Shown piece after piece: positions 12,345-23,814 of a DNA stretch of 64,000 bases; within the stretch, counting starts at the first letter, position 1, and each line of letters begins with the position of its first letter. Origin of the DNA: Macrotis lagotis (taxonomy: Eukaryota > Chordata > Mammalia > Peramelemorphia > Peramelidae); the NCBI RefSeq assembly GCF_037893015.1, contig NC_133661.1:183770306-183834305 (forward strand). The letters run 5' to 3'. The notes below the pieces were generated by a model that saw only the letters and a list, made by a program, of their open reading frames with translations, ran no database searches and was not told the DNA's origin. The translations under genes and the position numbers were made by a program.

Positions 12345-12480
12345 TTGCCATTGCAAATAGACCTTGACTTTGGTCAAGTTATAGAATCTCTGCAGTTCAG
12401 TTTTATTACTTATAAAGTGAGAGAATTGAACCAGAATATCTTGTTCTAAATCTATAATCCCATGAATCCTTGAACTTTTC
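12345..12480 (+). repeat. MIR-like SINE
   Basis: Phrases ttggtcaagttatagaatctc, then gaattgaaccagaatatc, then aatctataatcccatgaatcc match the 3' half of mammalian MIR elements. Paralogous copy at 27,575-27,715. Confidence 0.6.
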
Positions 12481-12599
12481 ATTCCAGTTAAACTGAGCTA
12501 CTTGCTGTTTAATGAATTGAATTCCCACACTAGACAATCCATTTTCTTCTTTTATGCATTTGAAGAGGTTATCTGCTATCCCTAGAGTGTGGTAGTATC

Positions 12600-12860
12600 T
12601 CTTCTTCATTTCTGTTCCTGTTTCTTCACCTTATTTCAGTTTGGTGCCATTTCCTTTATGAACAATCCCTTCATTCCCTTCATTCATTATTAGTAATATC
12701 TTCTTCTTCCTCAAATTGGTTATGTTATAGTTGTTTGAGTCCAGGTTAAGTCCCTTTCCACAACCCCTATTAGAATTATGTTATATTTTGACTTTCTATT
12801 CCTGGTGTCTATAAGAGTATTCTTACACATAGTAGTTGTTTATTAAATCCTTATATATAT
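12600..12860 (+). mobile_element. L2 LINE 3' end
   Basis: The cacatagtagttgtttatta phrase and the preceding ttctattcctggtgtctata stretch match the L2 3' end ('cacatagtaggtgcttaataaa'). It continues the L2 interrupted at 5.75 kb. Paralogue at 27,840-28,060. Confidence 0.55.
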
Positions 12861-13379
12861 ATAGACTTGGTTTAGTTAAAACAAAGAAGATTTAAGAGAG
12901 GTTAAAGAAGCAGGAAGAGAACTAGGAGTCTATATCATCTCTGAAAGGTAGGAAAACACAACTATTTTGAAGGTATATTTAATTATTTCCTACTTTTTTA
13001 TTTGTGTATGGACTCATGTGTTTGCTGGGTGAAGCTATGGACTCCTCTGTATAATGTTTTTAAGTACATAAATTAAAATATATTCAATTACAAAATAAAC
13101 CAATTATGTTGAATAATGGGAATCAAAATATTTTTAAAATTCATCCACAAAAATATCTTTTCATTAACCCCTTAGTGGTCTTGGATTTCCAAATTAAGAA
13201 CCCCTGATTTTCTTTTAATTTAATAACCATTTATAAAATCACAACTATGTATTAAACAAAATAATAGCTACTGGGGATTAAAAAAATAAGCATAACATTG
13301 GCTAAGTTCTCAGACATCGTATATTCCATGAGGGAAGGTGTAATTATGTAATAATTAATAATAGTAATAGATAACATAT

Positions 13380-13620
13380 TTCTAGCTCCTATGTGCATTG
13401 TGCTTTATAAAATTATCTCACTGATATTCAGACAAACTCTGTGATGTAGGTGATATGATCATCCCTAAGGATAAGGAAACTGAGACAAATAGAGAAAAGA
13501 GACTTGCCCAGGGTCATACAGATACTAAGTGTCTGAGTCTGCATTTGAACTTAGGTTTTCTAGACTCCAGACCCAACATTCTATCCACTGAACAATCTAG
13601 TTGCTCTTTATCAACTAATT
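13380..13620 (-). repeat. MIR/CORE-SINE (Ther1-like)
   Basis: Reverse copy running from a gtgctttataaaattatctc-like tail to a tRNA-like head at right (ctatccactgaacaatctag), with gacttgcccagggtcataca in between. The same insertion is at 28,590-28,830, so it predates the duplication. Confidence 0.75.
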
Positions 13621-14253
13621 GTAGATATAAATAGATAAATATAAAGAAATTTAAGATTTTGTTAGCATATATACTCCCTTTTATGTATTGCCTTCCCAAT
13701 TTAAAATGTAATATTTTTGAGTACAGGAACTGTCTGTATTTTTGTTTTGTATTGAGGGGCAAGGTAGTGGTGCTAAGAGGAATGTAATTAGGGAGCTGGG
13801 CAGCTCATATCCATGCTTTCAATCTCTTCAAGAAAGTAAGAGGTTAGTTCAGCTGCTGTGACAAATAGCTCCTCAGTGTAGAGTGATGTACACAAATATA
13901 TTTGTAAGATTTATCTTTGTAGAGTATTATGGTTGCTAATTATTTTAATTTCTTTATGATTCTCTTTGGTAATTCAAAATGTTCTTAGAAAATTATGAAA
14001 GGGTAATTTGAAAGACATCAGGGAATGGGAGGAGGGAAAGGATGAAATGAAGGGATTGAAGAAGCATGAAGGATTGATGATTCTGACTACGAAGAAGAAA
14101 ACTTGACTTTTATTCATGTAGAGAGATTCAATTTTATGAATTAGAAGAGAGATGACCTCAGTGTGAACCAGACAAGATGAGCCTGTGGGGAGCATCCTGA
14201 GGTGTCATCATAGCCCCCTATGCTGGAAAAAGTGATTAGAGCCCCAAATGCAG
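13621..14253. other. Duplicon spacer without recognised gene
   Basis: Matches 28,840-29,500 in unit 2. No gene, RNA or nameable repeat seen. Confidence 0.5.
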
Positions 14254-14292
14254 GGTTTGGGCACAGCCTGCACCTGCCTGGCCATCACTGTG
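14254..14292 (-). promoter_or_regulatory. V4 recombination signal (23-RSS)
   Basis: Consensus heptamer CACAGTG (14286-14292), 23-nt spacer, nonamer GCCCAAACC (6 of 9 consensus positions). The signal is better kept than the V exon it serves. Confidence 0.8.
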
Positions 14293-14816
14293 GCTCCACA
14301 TAGGTGTCTGAGTCTTCAGGCTGGGCAGCAGAGATGTGCAAGGAACTGAGATGGTCTTTCCTATTAATTGTGGATTTTAATCTTCTTTCCTGCTTTCCCT
14401 CTGAGAGAATGTAGAATAAAAGGATAAGACCTTTCTCAGAATTCTGCTTGAACTACCACAGGGTTTTGGAAGTGCTGTCTGAGTAAGTGCTTTTGAAAGC
14501 AGTGTTCTCCCACTACTTGACCCTCAGGTTCTGAGGCTTCTGCTCCACTTGTTGGCAGTTCACCCCTGTGCAAAAAGACAATGTCAAACACTAGAGACTG
14601 GTCATTAAGACAGCTTCTCCCCAATTTCCCTTTTGATTCTAGGAATGAATGAAGCCAAGAAATCTCCTGTGAACTAGGTTGAGCCCTCCTCTTTCTTGCT
14701 CAGCTTGTTGAGGGAATGCCATTTGGGTCCTCCCAATCTCATCTCTAGAATGATCTTGACTCACAATCAAGATGAAAGTGTAAGATTAGGAAAGAAGATC
14801 CAGGGATTTTCCAACC
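14293..14816 (-). pseudogene. TRAV pseudogene V4 (subfamily Vb)
   Basis: V exon remnant 14,565 to 14,293, beginning VNCQQVEQKPQ after a CACAG acceptor. Two in-frame TAG stops (in VK*WENT and LW*FKQ). The first conserved Cys is Ser (FKSTYSD), and a 6-nt deletion plus neighbouring changes remove the second Cys codon (DSDTYVEP). The leader remnant (14,765 to about 14,816) has TTG in place of ATG and a 1-nt deletion, although its GTGAGT donor (14,759-14,764) survives. Nearest relative in the window is V5, which also lacks the first Cys. It cannot make a folded V domain. Confidence 0.9.
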
Positions 14817-14939
14817 TAGGCTTTCCAAGGTGAGTAATAATTCACTTCTTTGATTTATGGCATGTATTTGGACTCTAAAGTAAAGAAGCTTTTTCAGTTC
14901 TAAATGTTTCTTGTTTTGTCCAGGAAATAAGTTACCCAG

Positions 14940-14961
14940 CCAATCAGAATCTGATGTTACA
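14940..14961 (-). promoter_or_regulatory. V4 promoter remnant (CCAAT plus decamer-like)
   Basis: CCAAT at 14,940-14,944 and TGTAACATCA on the coding strand (14,952-14,961), 8 of 10 matches to the TCR V-promoter decamer AGTGAYRTCA. Lies about 125 nt upstream of the leader remnant. Confidence 0.45.
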
Positions 14962-15019
14962 CCTTGCCCAAAATAGACATCCTTTCCCACTTACACATGA
15001 CTTGGACCTTTGTAGGAGT

Positions 15020-15721
<702 letters not shown>

Positions 15722-15725
<4 letters not shown>

Positions 15726-15790
15726 AAGGAAGGAATTGAACCTCCTAAGACTGATTTCAAATCAACCCCATAACTTTTATGACTTTCTCA
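15722..15790 (-). pseudogene. mitochondrial tRNA-Ser(UCN) copy in NUMT
   Basis: On the minus strand: acceptor gagaaag pairing with ctttctt, an anticodon-arm region with TGA, and the T-arm ggttcaattcc. Gene order COX1 / tRNA-Ser antisense / tRNA-Asp / COX2 is the vertebrate mitochondrial order. Not expected to work in the nucleus. Confidence 0.85.
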
Positions 15791-15792
15791 TC

Positions 15793-15860
15793 AGATATTA
15801 GTAATAATAATTACATAACTTTGCCATAGTTAAATTATAGTTTTAAATCCTATATATCTT
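15793..15860 (+). pseudogene. mitochondrial tRNA-Asp copy with GCC anticodon
   Basis: Acceptor agatat (15793-15798) pairs with atatct (15854-15859). The anticodon stem TAACT/AGTTA is a perfect 5 bp around loop TTGCCAT, placing GCC at 15,823-15,825. In marsupial mitochondria this gene is encoded with GCC and RNA-edited to GUC (Asp). Other vertebrates encode GTC. The copy therefore preserves the marsupial state. Confidence 0.88.
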
Positions 15861-15862
15861 AT

Positions 15863-16255
15863 ATGCCATATCCTACCCAACTAGGCTTCCAAGATGCTAC
15901 ATCATCCATTATAGAAGAATTAATATATTTTCATGATCATACATTAATAATTGTTTTCCTCATTAGCTCACCAGCTTTATTATCATCATTCTTATATTAA
16001 CAACTAAACCAACCCATACCAGTACAATAGATGCTCAAGAAGTAGAGACAATTTGAACTATTATACCAGCAGTAATTTTAGTATTAATTGCCCTACCTTC
16101 ACTATGTATTTTCTATATGATAGACGAGATTTACAATCCTTATCTCACATTAAAAGCTATAGGTCATCAATGATACAGAAGCTATGAATACACTGGTTAT
16201 GAAGATTTGACCTTTGATTCTTATATAGTCCCAACTAATGATCTAGCTCATGGTG
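15863..16255 (+). pseudogene. COX2: COX2 5' fragment (mitochondrial, in NUMT)
   Basis: Starts ATG (15,863) with [20 protein letters not shown], typical of cytochrome c oxidase subunit II, followed by [38 protein letters not shown] and DLTFDSYMVPTNDLA-like text. It stops after about 130 codons at the NUMT edge. Small deletions break the frame. Confidence 0.93.
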
Positions 16256-17162
16256 GTCATGTCTCCTTTAGGTCAAGCAAAATCATGCTGTAAGGTAGTT
16301 TTTACCATGGTAGATTTTTTTAATGTCATGGCAACAGTCAGTATTGTTTCTATTGCTGAATATTTGAGGATCTCATACTAAATTTGGTATTCTGGCCCTG
16401 AGTTGAGAACACATAGATGGCATGTCCCTGCCAAGTTGTTTTTTTAAAATTATTTTTCCAATTGCATATTATGAAAATTTTTCAAAATTCATCCACTTTC
16501 ATATTTATGTTAATGCATTTTTACCACCCTTCCTTCACATTCCCCTTCCTACATTGATAAACAGCCTAGTAAAAGCTGTAAATGTGAATTTGAGTTTAAC
16601 ATGTTTACATGTTATTTATTTTGTGAACGAAGAATTAGAAATAAGGGAGAAGAAAGAAAAATGGGCTAGAAAGCAAAAACTTAAGAACAGTTTTAAAAAG
16701 TGAACATGGTATTCATTCAGATTCTGTTTTACTTTTTAACTACTTCTGGATGAAGATGGTATCCCTCGTTGTTGTAGCTCTCAGAACTGTGGAGAGAAGC
16801 TGTATTCATCATAGTTGATCAACTCTCAATGTGTATAATGCTAATGTGTACAATGATCTCTTTGTACTGCTCCCTTCACTCAGTAACAGTTTGTGAAATC
16901 ATTTCTATGCTTCTCTGAAGTCTGACCCAATAATGATTTCTTCTGTTTTTCTTTTGAAATTTTATTTTTATTCTTCCAACTACATGGCATGAGAGCCTTT
17001 CAATATTTATCTACTTGCATATTCATAAGTTGCACATTTCCCCATCATTCTCTCTTTTATGAGCTTGATCTAATCAAGAGCATTTGGTGTTTTTCCAGTT
17101 GTTTATATCTGACTCTATTTGTGTGAAAAGTATTTTGTAATTTTGTTTATAAAGTTTATGGG

Positions 17163-17310
17163 TTTTTTTTTCTTACAAGGCAATGGGATTGGGTGACTTA
17201 CCCAGGGTCATACAGCAAGGTATTTATTAAATGTCTGAGGCCCAATTAGAACTCAGGTCCTTCTGACTGCAGGGCCAGTGCTCTATCCACTGAGCTACTT
17301 AGCTATCCAT
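17163..17310 (-). mobile_element. tRNA-derived SINE (shared between units)
   Basis: Reverse SINE: acaaggcaatgggattgggt on the left, ccactgagctacttagctat on the right. Same position as the SINE at 31,208-31,348. Confidence 0.8.
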
Positions 17311-17479
17311 CTCGATTTGCATTGGGATGTAGATTCCCAAGTGTTTTATTCTGTCTACAGTTACTTAAAATGGAATATCCCTTTCTATCTCTTTCCCTTT
17401 TTTTTTGTTCATTTATAGAAATGCTGATGATTTGTGTGGGCTTGTTTTATATCCAGCTACTTTGTTGAAGTTGCTAATT

Positions 17480-17625
17480 GTGACACCAGATGGGAAACTG
17501 AGGCATAACACCCTTTTCTCAAATCCAATTCATATGCTTGTCATGGAATCACCCCCCCCCCGATTCCATGGTCTTCTTTAAGAACAAAGGACAAACATCA
17601 TCATCATCATCATAATAATAATTGT
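17480..17625 (+). repeat. Short MAR1-like SINE tail
   Basis: Ends gaacaaaggacaaacatcat plus a (TCA)n run, the usual end of a marsupial tRNA-derived SINE, and carries a C-run (17,552-17,561). Same insertion at 31,505-31,615 in unit 3. Confidence 0.55.
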
Positions 17626-19380
17626 TTCAAGCAGGTTTTTTAGTTGAATTTTTAGAGTTCTCTAAGTTTATCATCATATCATCTGCAAAGAATGAGAGTT
17701 TTGCTTCCTCATTGCAAATTCAAATTCCTTCCATTTCATTTTCATCTCTTATTGCTAAAGATAACATGTCTAATACTATAATGAATAGTAGTGGTGAAAA
17801 TGGATATCCTTATTTCAACCCTGATCATATGAGAAATACTGTAATTTTATCCCCTTTATATATAAAATGCTTTTTAATGGTTTTAGATAGATATTGTTTA
17901 TAATTTTTATGGAAAATTCAATTTATTCCTATAATCTCTACTATTTTTAATAGCAATGGATGTTGTGTTTTGTCAAAGACTTTTTCAGCTTCTACTGAGA
18001 TAATCCCATATGATTTCTCTTGCTTTTGTTATTGATATGTTTAATTATATCGAATGTTTTCCAAATATTTAGCCATCCCTGTCAACCTAGTATAAATCCT
18101 ACCTGATCGTGGTATATTATTCTAGAGAGACCTTGTCATCTCTTTGCTAAAGTTTAATTTAAGATTTTTTACATCAATGTTCATTACGGAGTTTGGTCTA
18201 TCATTTTCTTTGTCTGTTTTGGCACTTCCTGATTTAGGTATTAGCACCATATTGATGTCTGTTGGCAGAACCCCTTCTCCTATTTGTTAAGTTTATATAG
18301 AATTGTAATTAATTGTTCCTTAAATGTTTGATAGAATTCTCTTTTGAATCCACCTGGTTCTGGAGACTTTTTCTTAGGGAATTTTTTGATGGTTTCTTCA
18401 ATTTATTTTCTGAAATGGGGTTATTTAAGTATTTTATTTCATCTTCTGTTATTTTGCTTAGTTTATATTTTTGTAAATATTCTTCCATTTTCCTCAGGTT
18501 GTCAGATTTATTGGCAAACAGTTGGGCAAAATAACTCTAAATTAACTTTTTAGTTTCATCCTCATCATTGGTGAGTTCACCCTTTTCATTTTTGGTACTG
18601 ATAACAGTTTTTTTTCTTTCTTATTTTTAATCAGATTAACTAAAGGTTTATCAATTTAACTTTTTTTCATAAAACCAACTTTTTTTATTTATTAATCAAT
18701 GATTTTCTTGCTTTCAGTTTTATTAACCTCTCCCATATAAGCATTTAGAGGTATAAAATTTTCCCTAAAAATTGCTTTGCCTGCATCTCTTAGATTTTAA
18801 TATGATGTTTCATTGTAATCATTGTTTTGGATGAAATGGTTGATTATTGCACTCCTTTAAAATTAAGTTATTTGGTTTCCAATTAATTTCTGTCTTCTCT
18901 TTATATGACCATGTATTATATGTAATATTTATTATATAAAGATCTGAAAAGTTTGCATTTATTATTTCTGCCTTTCTACATTTGATTGTAAGTTTTTATT
19001 GCCCAAATGCATGCTCAATTTTAGTATAGGTGACATGTATTATAGAGAAAAAAGTATATTATTTTTTATTCCCATTCAATTTTCTCCAGAGGTTTATTTA
19101 TGTTTTCTAAGACTTTATTCACTTTCTTAATTTCCTTCTTGTTTATTCTGTGATTAGATTTATTTAGTTCTCAAAGAGGGAGACTGAGGTCCCCCCATTA
19201 TTAAAGTCAGGTGGCTTCACATGCAGAAGGAGAACTAGTAAACTGTTTTCAAGATTTTACATATACAATAGATATTGTGTGGTTTGCCTTTATGACAGGG
19301 CAGGAAGATGCTGGAAGGAGAGAAAGAATTTAGAAACTAAATTTAGAAACTAAAAATCATGAATGTTAAAAAATAATTTC

Positions 19381-19530
19381 AGGGCAGCTAGGTGGCACAG
19401 TGGCCACTGTGCTCCATTGACCCTGGAGTCAGGAGGACATGAGTTCCAATTCTGCCTCAGACACTTAATAATTACCTTGTGTGACCTTGGGCAAGTGACC
19501 TAACCCCATTGCCTTGCAAAAGCTAAAAAA
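19381..19530 (+). mobile_element. tRNA-derived SINE private to unit 2
   Basis: Head agggcagctaggtggcacag, tail cattgccttgcaaaagc. Flanked by short aatttca/aattca repeats. Unit 1 has the uninterrupted text aaaaaataatttcatgtttc at 1,442-1,461, so insertion followed duplication. Confidence 0.9.
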
Positions 19531-19710
19531 AAATTCATGTTTCCCCATTGTTTGTAGCTAGATCTCTTACTAAAGCTAAGTGAAGCATTATTCCTTTGCC
19601 CTATTACATTGTGTGAGATACCTTGCTCCTGTCATTGTGCTACATGGAGTGGACACAATGATTGACAATGAAAGACAGTCTATCTTAAAAGTACTTACAT
19701 TCTATTGGAG

Positions 19711-19747
19711 TTATAATAAGGAAAGAAAGAAAGAAAGAAAGAAACAA
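19711..19747 (+). repeat. (GAAA)n microsatellite
   Basis: Short run of aaag/gaaa repeats, absent from the matching place in unit 1. Confidence 0.7.
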
Positions 19748-20385
19748 AAGCAATTTCAACTCCTAACCTGGAAGGACACTCTTGACTCTTTCCTGAACCA
19801 GGTCCCAAATCTCTAGAACAATAATTGCTGTGGTAAAGGGGAGCTTAACTTCACTATTCTAGATTTTCTTTGCTACTAGAGATGACAGAAATGATGTTAA
19901 TTATGAAATGTATAAATGTCATACAAATGTATATTATATCTGATATGAGATTATATTTATTTTGAGTTTTACAATTCTTCCCCTGATCTTACTTCCCCCG
20001 CCTCCAGAAAGCAATTTTCCAGTCTTTACATTGCTTCCATGGTATACATTGATCCAAATTGAATGTGATGAGAAAGAAATCATATCCTTAAGGAAGAAAA
20101 ATAAAGTGTAAGACATAGCAAGAACAGACAGTAAGATATCAGTTTTTACTAAATTAAAGGTACTAGTCCTTTGTCTTTGTTCAAACTCCACAGTTCTTTC
20201 TCTGGATACAGATGGCATTCTCCATTGCAGACAGCCCTGATTGTTGCACTGATGGAATAAGAAGAGTCCTGTTAGTGTGTACAGTGTTTTTCTGGTTCTG
20301 TTCATCTCACTTAGCATCAGTTCATGAAAATCCCTCCAGGCTTCCCTGAATTCCCATCCCTCCTGGTTTCTTTTCTTTTTTTTTT

Positions 20386-20990
20386 TACATACATTTTTTA
20401 TTTACAAAAGGACCAAGAAACACAGTTTTGGAATATTCTCTATAAGAGGTAATGAACTAGAACATGAAGGTGAAAAACATATAATAGACATACTAATTTG
20501 ATTGAGCTCCAGCCATATTGACCAACACATGAGCCATAGGAATTCCAAAAGATTGGAAACATTTTTCAGTTTTTCAGCTTCTATTGGCAGAGAACAATGT
20601 CTTTTTAAAGGTGATGTAAGAGGCAACAGAAAGTATGAGGGTGTAGTCTGCTGCTGTTACTGATGGTCTATGGCTGTTGCTAGAGAGTCACCCAACTTGA
20701 TTAGGTCCTGGGCTGCTTTTAATTCTCAATAATAAGCTTGTCGGTTGAGCATAATTCACTAATGTGGGTCTGTCGCTGAATTATTTCTAGGTTTCTTTTG
20801 GCTTTATTCAGTAGCATTTATATTTGTGCAGAATCCTTTACATTTTTATTTTCTCTGAAGGCTTCTCTTATTCTTCTGATGGCATAAGTTCTGTAATTGT
20901 AGGACGTGAACCTGCCGCTCTCTCTCAGCATCACCCGGTAGAGATCCAGCACTTGTGCCCAACTGGAGGCTGCCATTTTTTGGGGGGGCG
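20386..20990 (-). pseudogene. LYRM4: LYRM4 (ISD11) processed pseudogene
   Basis: Intronless copy of LYRM4, the LYR-motif partner of the mitochondrial cysteine desulfurase NFS1 in Fe-S cluster synthesis. The minus-strand ATG at 20,976 starts [20 protein letters not shown], with LYR at residues 12-14, then [22 protein letters not shown] replaces codon 53 after KDSAQI. Downstream the same frame continues as [20 protein letters not shown] and STDKLIIEN before a second stop. A 3'UTR and T-rich stretch (poly-A on the minus strand, near 20,370-20,400) follow. It sits inside L1 3' sequence, with cctcctggtttct on the left and cctcctcccggtttct on the right as likely target-site duplication. No function expected. 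Confidence 0.92.
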
Positions 20991-22030
20991 GGGCAGAAAA
21001 CCTCCTCCCGGTTTCTAATAGAACAATAGTATTCCATGATATACATATACCACAGTTTGCTAGAACATTCCCCAACTGAGGGACATTTACTTGATTTCCA
21101 ATTCTTTGCCACCACAAACAAGGCTGCTATGAATATTTTTGTACAGCTGATGTTTTTACCCTTTTTCATCATATCTTTGGGGTATCAACCCAGTAGTGGT
21201 ATTGCTGGATCAAAGGGTTTGTTGCCCTTTGGGCGTAGTTCCAAATTACTCTCCAGAAAGGTTGGTTGAGTTCACAGCTCCACCAACAGCGTAATAGTGT
21301 CCCAGATTTCCCACAACCCTTCCAACAATGATTATTATCCTTTCTGGTCATATTGGCCAGTCTGAGAGGTGCAAGGTGGTACCTCAGAGAAGCTTAATTT
21401 GCATTTTTCTAACAAATAATGATTTAGAGCAATTTTTCATATGACTATGGATTGCTTTGATCTACTCATCTGTAAATTTCCTTTGCATATACTTTGACCA
21501 TTTGTCAATTGGGAAATGACTTTGTTTTTGAAAATTTGATTCAGTTCTCTGTATATTTTAGAAATGAGTCCTTTGTCAGAATGATTAGTTGTAAAGATTG
21601 TTTCCCAGTTTACTACATTTCTTTTGATCTTGGTTACAGTGGTTTTGTCTGTTCAAATGCTTTTTAATTTAATGTAATCTAAATCATCTAGTTTGTTTTT
21701 AGTGATGTTCTCCATCTCTTCCTTAGTCATGAACTGCTTCCCTTTCCATAGATCTGATAGATAAATAAGTCCTTGATCTTCTAGTTTGCTTATAATATTG
21801 CTTTTTATGTCTAAATCCTGTATCCATTTGGATCTTATCTTGGTATAGGGTGTGAGGTGTTGGTCTAATCTAAGTTTCTTCCATACTAACATTCAGTTTT
21901 CCCAGCATTTTTATCGAAGAGAGAGTTTTTATCTCAATAACTGAACCCTTTGGTTTTATCAAACAGCAGATTACTATAATCATTTCCTGCTATTGCACCT
22001 AGTCTATTCCACTGGTTCACCACTCTATTT

Positions 22031-22179
22031 TTTTTAGGTTTTTGCAAGGCAAATGGGGTTAAGTGGCTTGCCCAAGGCCACACAGCTAGGCAATTATTAA
22101 GTGTCTGAGACCAGATTTGAACCCAGGTACTCCTGACTCCAGGGCCAGTGATTTATCCACTGTGCCACCTAGCTGCCCC
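22031..22179 (-). mobile_element. tRNA-derived SINE inside L1
   Basis: Complete reverse SINE with a perfect 14-bp target-site duplication tcaccactctattt (22,017-22,030 and 22,180-22,193). Confidence 0.95.
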
Positions 22180-23814
22180 TCACCACTCTATTTCTTAGCC
22201 AATACTGATGAATGATGCTTTATAATATAATTTTAGATCTGGTAAGGCTAAACCTTACCTAAGCCACCTTCTTTTGCACTTTTTTTCATTGAATCCCTGG
22301 AAATTCTTGACTTTTTATTTCTCCATATGAATTTACTTAACCTTTTCTAACTCATTAAAGTAATATTTTGGAATTTTGATTGGTAGGGCACTAAAGTAGT
22401 TTAGTTTTGGTAGAATATTTTTTTTAATCATTTTTATCATATTAGCTTGACCTATCCATGAGCAGTTGATGCTTGCCCAGTTATTTAAATCTGATTTAAT
22501 TTGTGTTTTCAAAAAGTTTCTGATTCTGTCTTGGCAAATAGACTCCCAGGTATTTTATATTGTCTGAGGTTACTTTGAATGTGATTTCTCTTTCTAGCTC
22601 TTCCTGCTATATCTTGCTAGTCATATATAGAAGAGTTGAGGATTTATGAGGATTTATTTTATATCCTGTAACTTTGCTAAAATTGTTAATTGTTTCCAAT
22701 AGTTTTGTTGATGATTTCTTGAGATTCTCTAGGTATACCATCATGTCATCTGTAAAGAGTGAGAGTTTTGTTTCTTCTTTTCCAGTTCTAATTCCTTCAA
22801 TTTCTTTTTCTTCTCTAATTGCTGAAGCTAGCATTTCTAATATGATATTGAATATTAGTGGTGATAATGGGCATCCTTGTTTCACCCCTGATCTTATTGA
22901 GAATGCCTCTATCCTCTCCCTATTGAATATAATGATTGTTGATGGTTTCAGATAGATACTGTTTATTATTCTAAGTAAAAGTCCATTTATTCCTACACTG
23001 TCTGGTGTTTTTAGTAGGAATGGGTGCTGTATTTTGTCAAAAGCTTTTTTAGCATCTATTGCTATAATCATATAATTTCTGATAGGTTTGTTGTTGATAA
23101 TAATTAATTATACTAACAGTTTTCCTCATATTGAACCAACCCTGCATTCCTGGGATAAATCCTACTGGGTCAAAATGTATTATCCTAATGATACCTTGTT
23201 TTAATCATTTTACTAAGATTTTATTTAAGATTTTTGCATCTATATTCATCAAGGAGATAGATCTATAATTTTCTTTCTCTGTTTTAACTCTTCCTGGTTT
23301 AAGTATCAGCACCATATTGGTGTCATAGAAAGAGTTAAGCAGAGTTCCATCTTCCCCTATTTTTCCATAGAGTTTATATAGATTCGGAACCAATTGTTCC
23401 TTAAATGTTTGATAGAATTCACTTGTGAATCCATCTAGCCCTGGACATTGTTTCTTAGGGAGTGCAATAATTGGTTGTTGAATTTCTTTTTCTGAGATAG
23501 GGTTATTTAAGTATGTAATTTCCTCTTCATTTAACCTGGGCAGCTTATATTTTTGTAAATATTTGTCCATTTTACTTAGATTGTCAAATTTATTGGCATA
23601 GAGTTTGGCAAAATAATTCCAAATCATTACTTTAATTTAATTGGTGAGTTCACCTTTTTCATTTATGATACTAGCAATTTGGTTTTCTTTCTTTTTTTAA
23701 TCAAATTGACCAGAGGTTTATCAATTTTATTGTTTTTTTCATAAAACCAACTCTTGGTTTTAATTTATTAATTCAATACTTTTTTGCTTTTGCTTTTATT
23801 AACTTCTCAAATCA

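Larger units (their letters stand above)
16425..19210 (-). mobile_element. L1 remnant with internal deletion (unit junction)
   Basis: 3'UTR text at 16.43-16.95 kb is followed at 17.05 kb by the middle of ORF2, then RT (17.6-18.5 kb) and endonuclease text to 19.2 kb, all on the minus strand. Much of the ORF2 C-terminal region is missing. The same structure, with the same SINE and the same short repeat inside, is at 30.49-34.10 kb, so all of it predates the duplication. It spans the boundary between units 1 and 2. Confidence 0.75.
19945..23810 (-). mobile_element. L1 (5'-truncated) interrupted by LYRM4 retrocopy and a SINE
   Basis: Minus-strand L1 with 3' end near 19.95 kb, ORF2 C-terminus at 20.99-21.9 kb ([25 protein letters not shown]), RT at 22.6-23.1 kb (a 154-codon open piece with [13 protein letters not shown] and FTDDMMVYLEN; the usual FADD is FTDD) and fingers/palm text [12 protein letters not shown] at 23.2-23.6 kb. 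The 5' end is lost near 23.8 kb, where an opposed L1 begins. It is interrupted at 20.39-20.99 kb and 22.03-22.18 kb. Confidence 0.88.

Noticed and set aside
12067-12351. 94- to 118-codon overlapping frames near 12 kb as a gene
   Set aside because: They fall in the L1 5'UTR, with the same arrangement at 55.6-56.1 kb; G+C-richer sequence gives chance frames.
15793-15860. Functional tRNA-Gly(GCC) gene
   Set aside because: It lies in mitochondrial gene order between COX1 and COX2 copies and has the mitochondrial tRNA-Asp arms; no nuclear A/B boxes.
20818-21117. 99-codon frame as an L1-LYRM4 fusion gene
   Set aside because: The upstream part is out-of-frame L1 text and the LYRM4 part stops at codon 53; a chance read-through.
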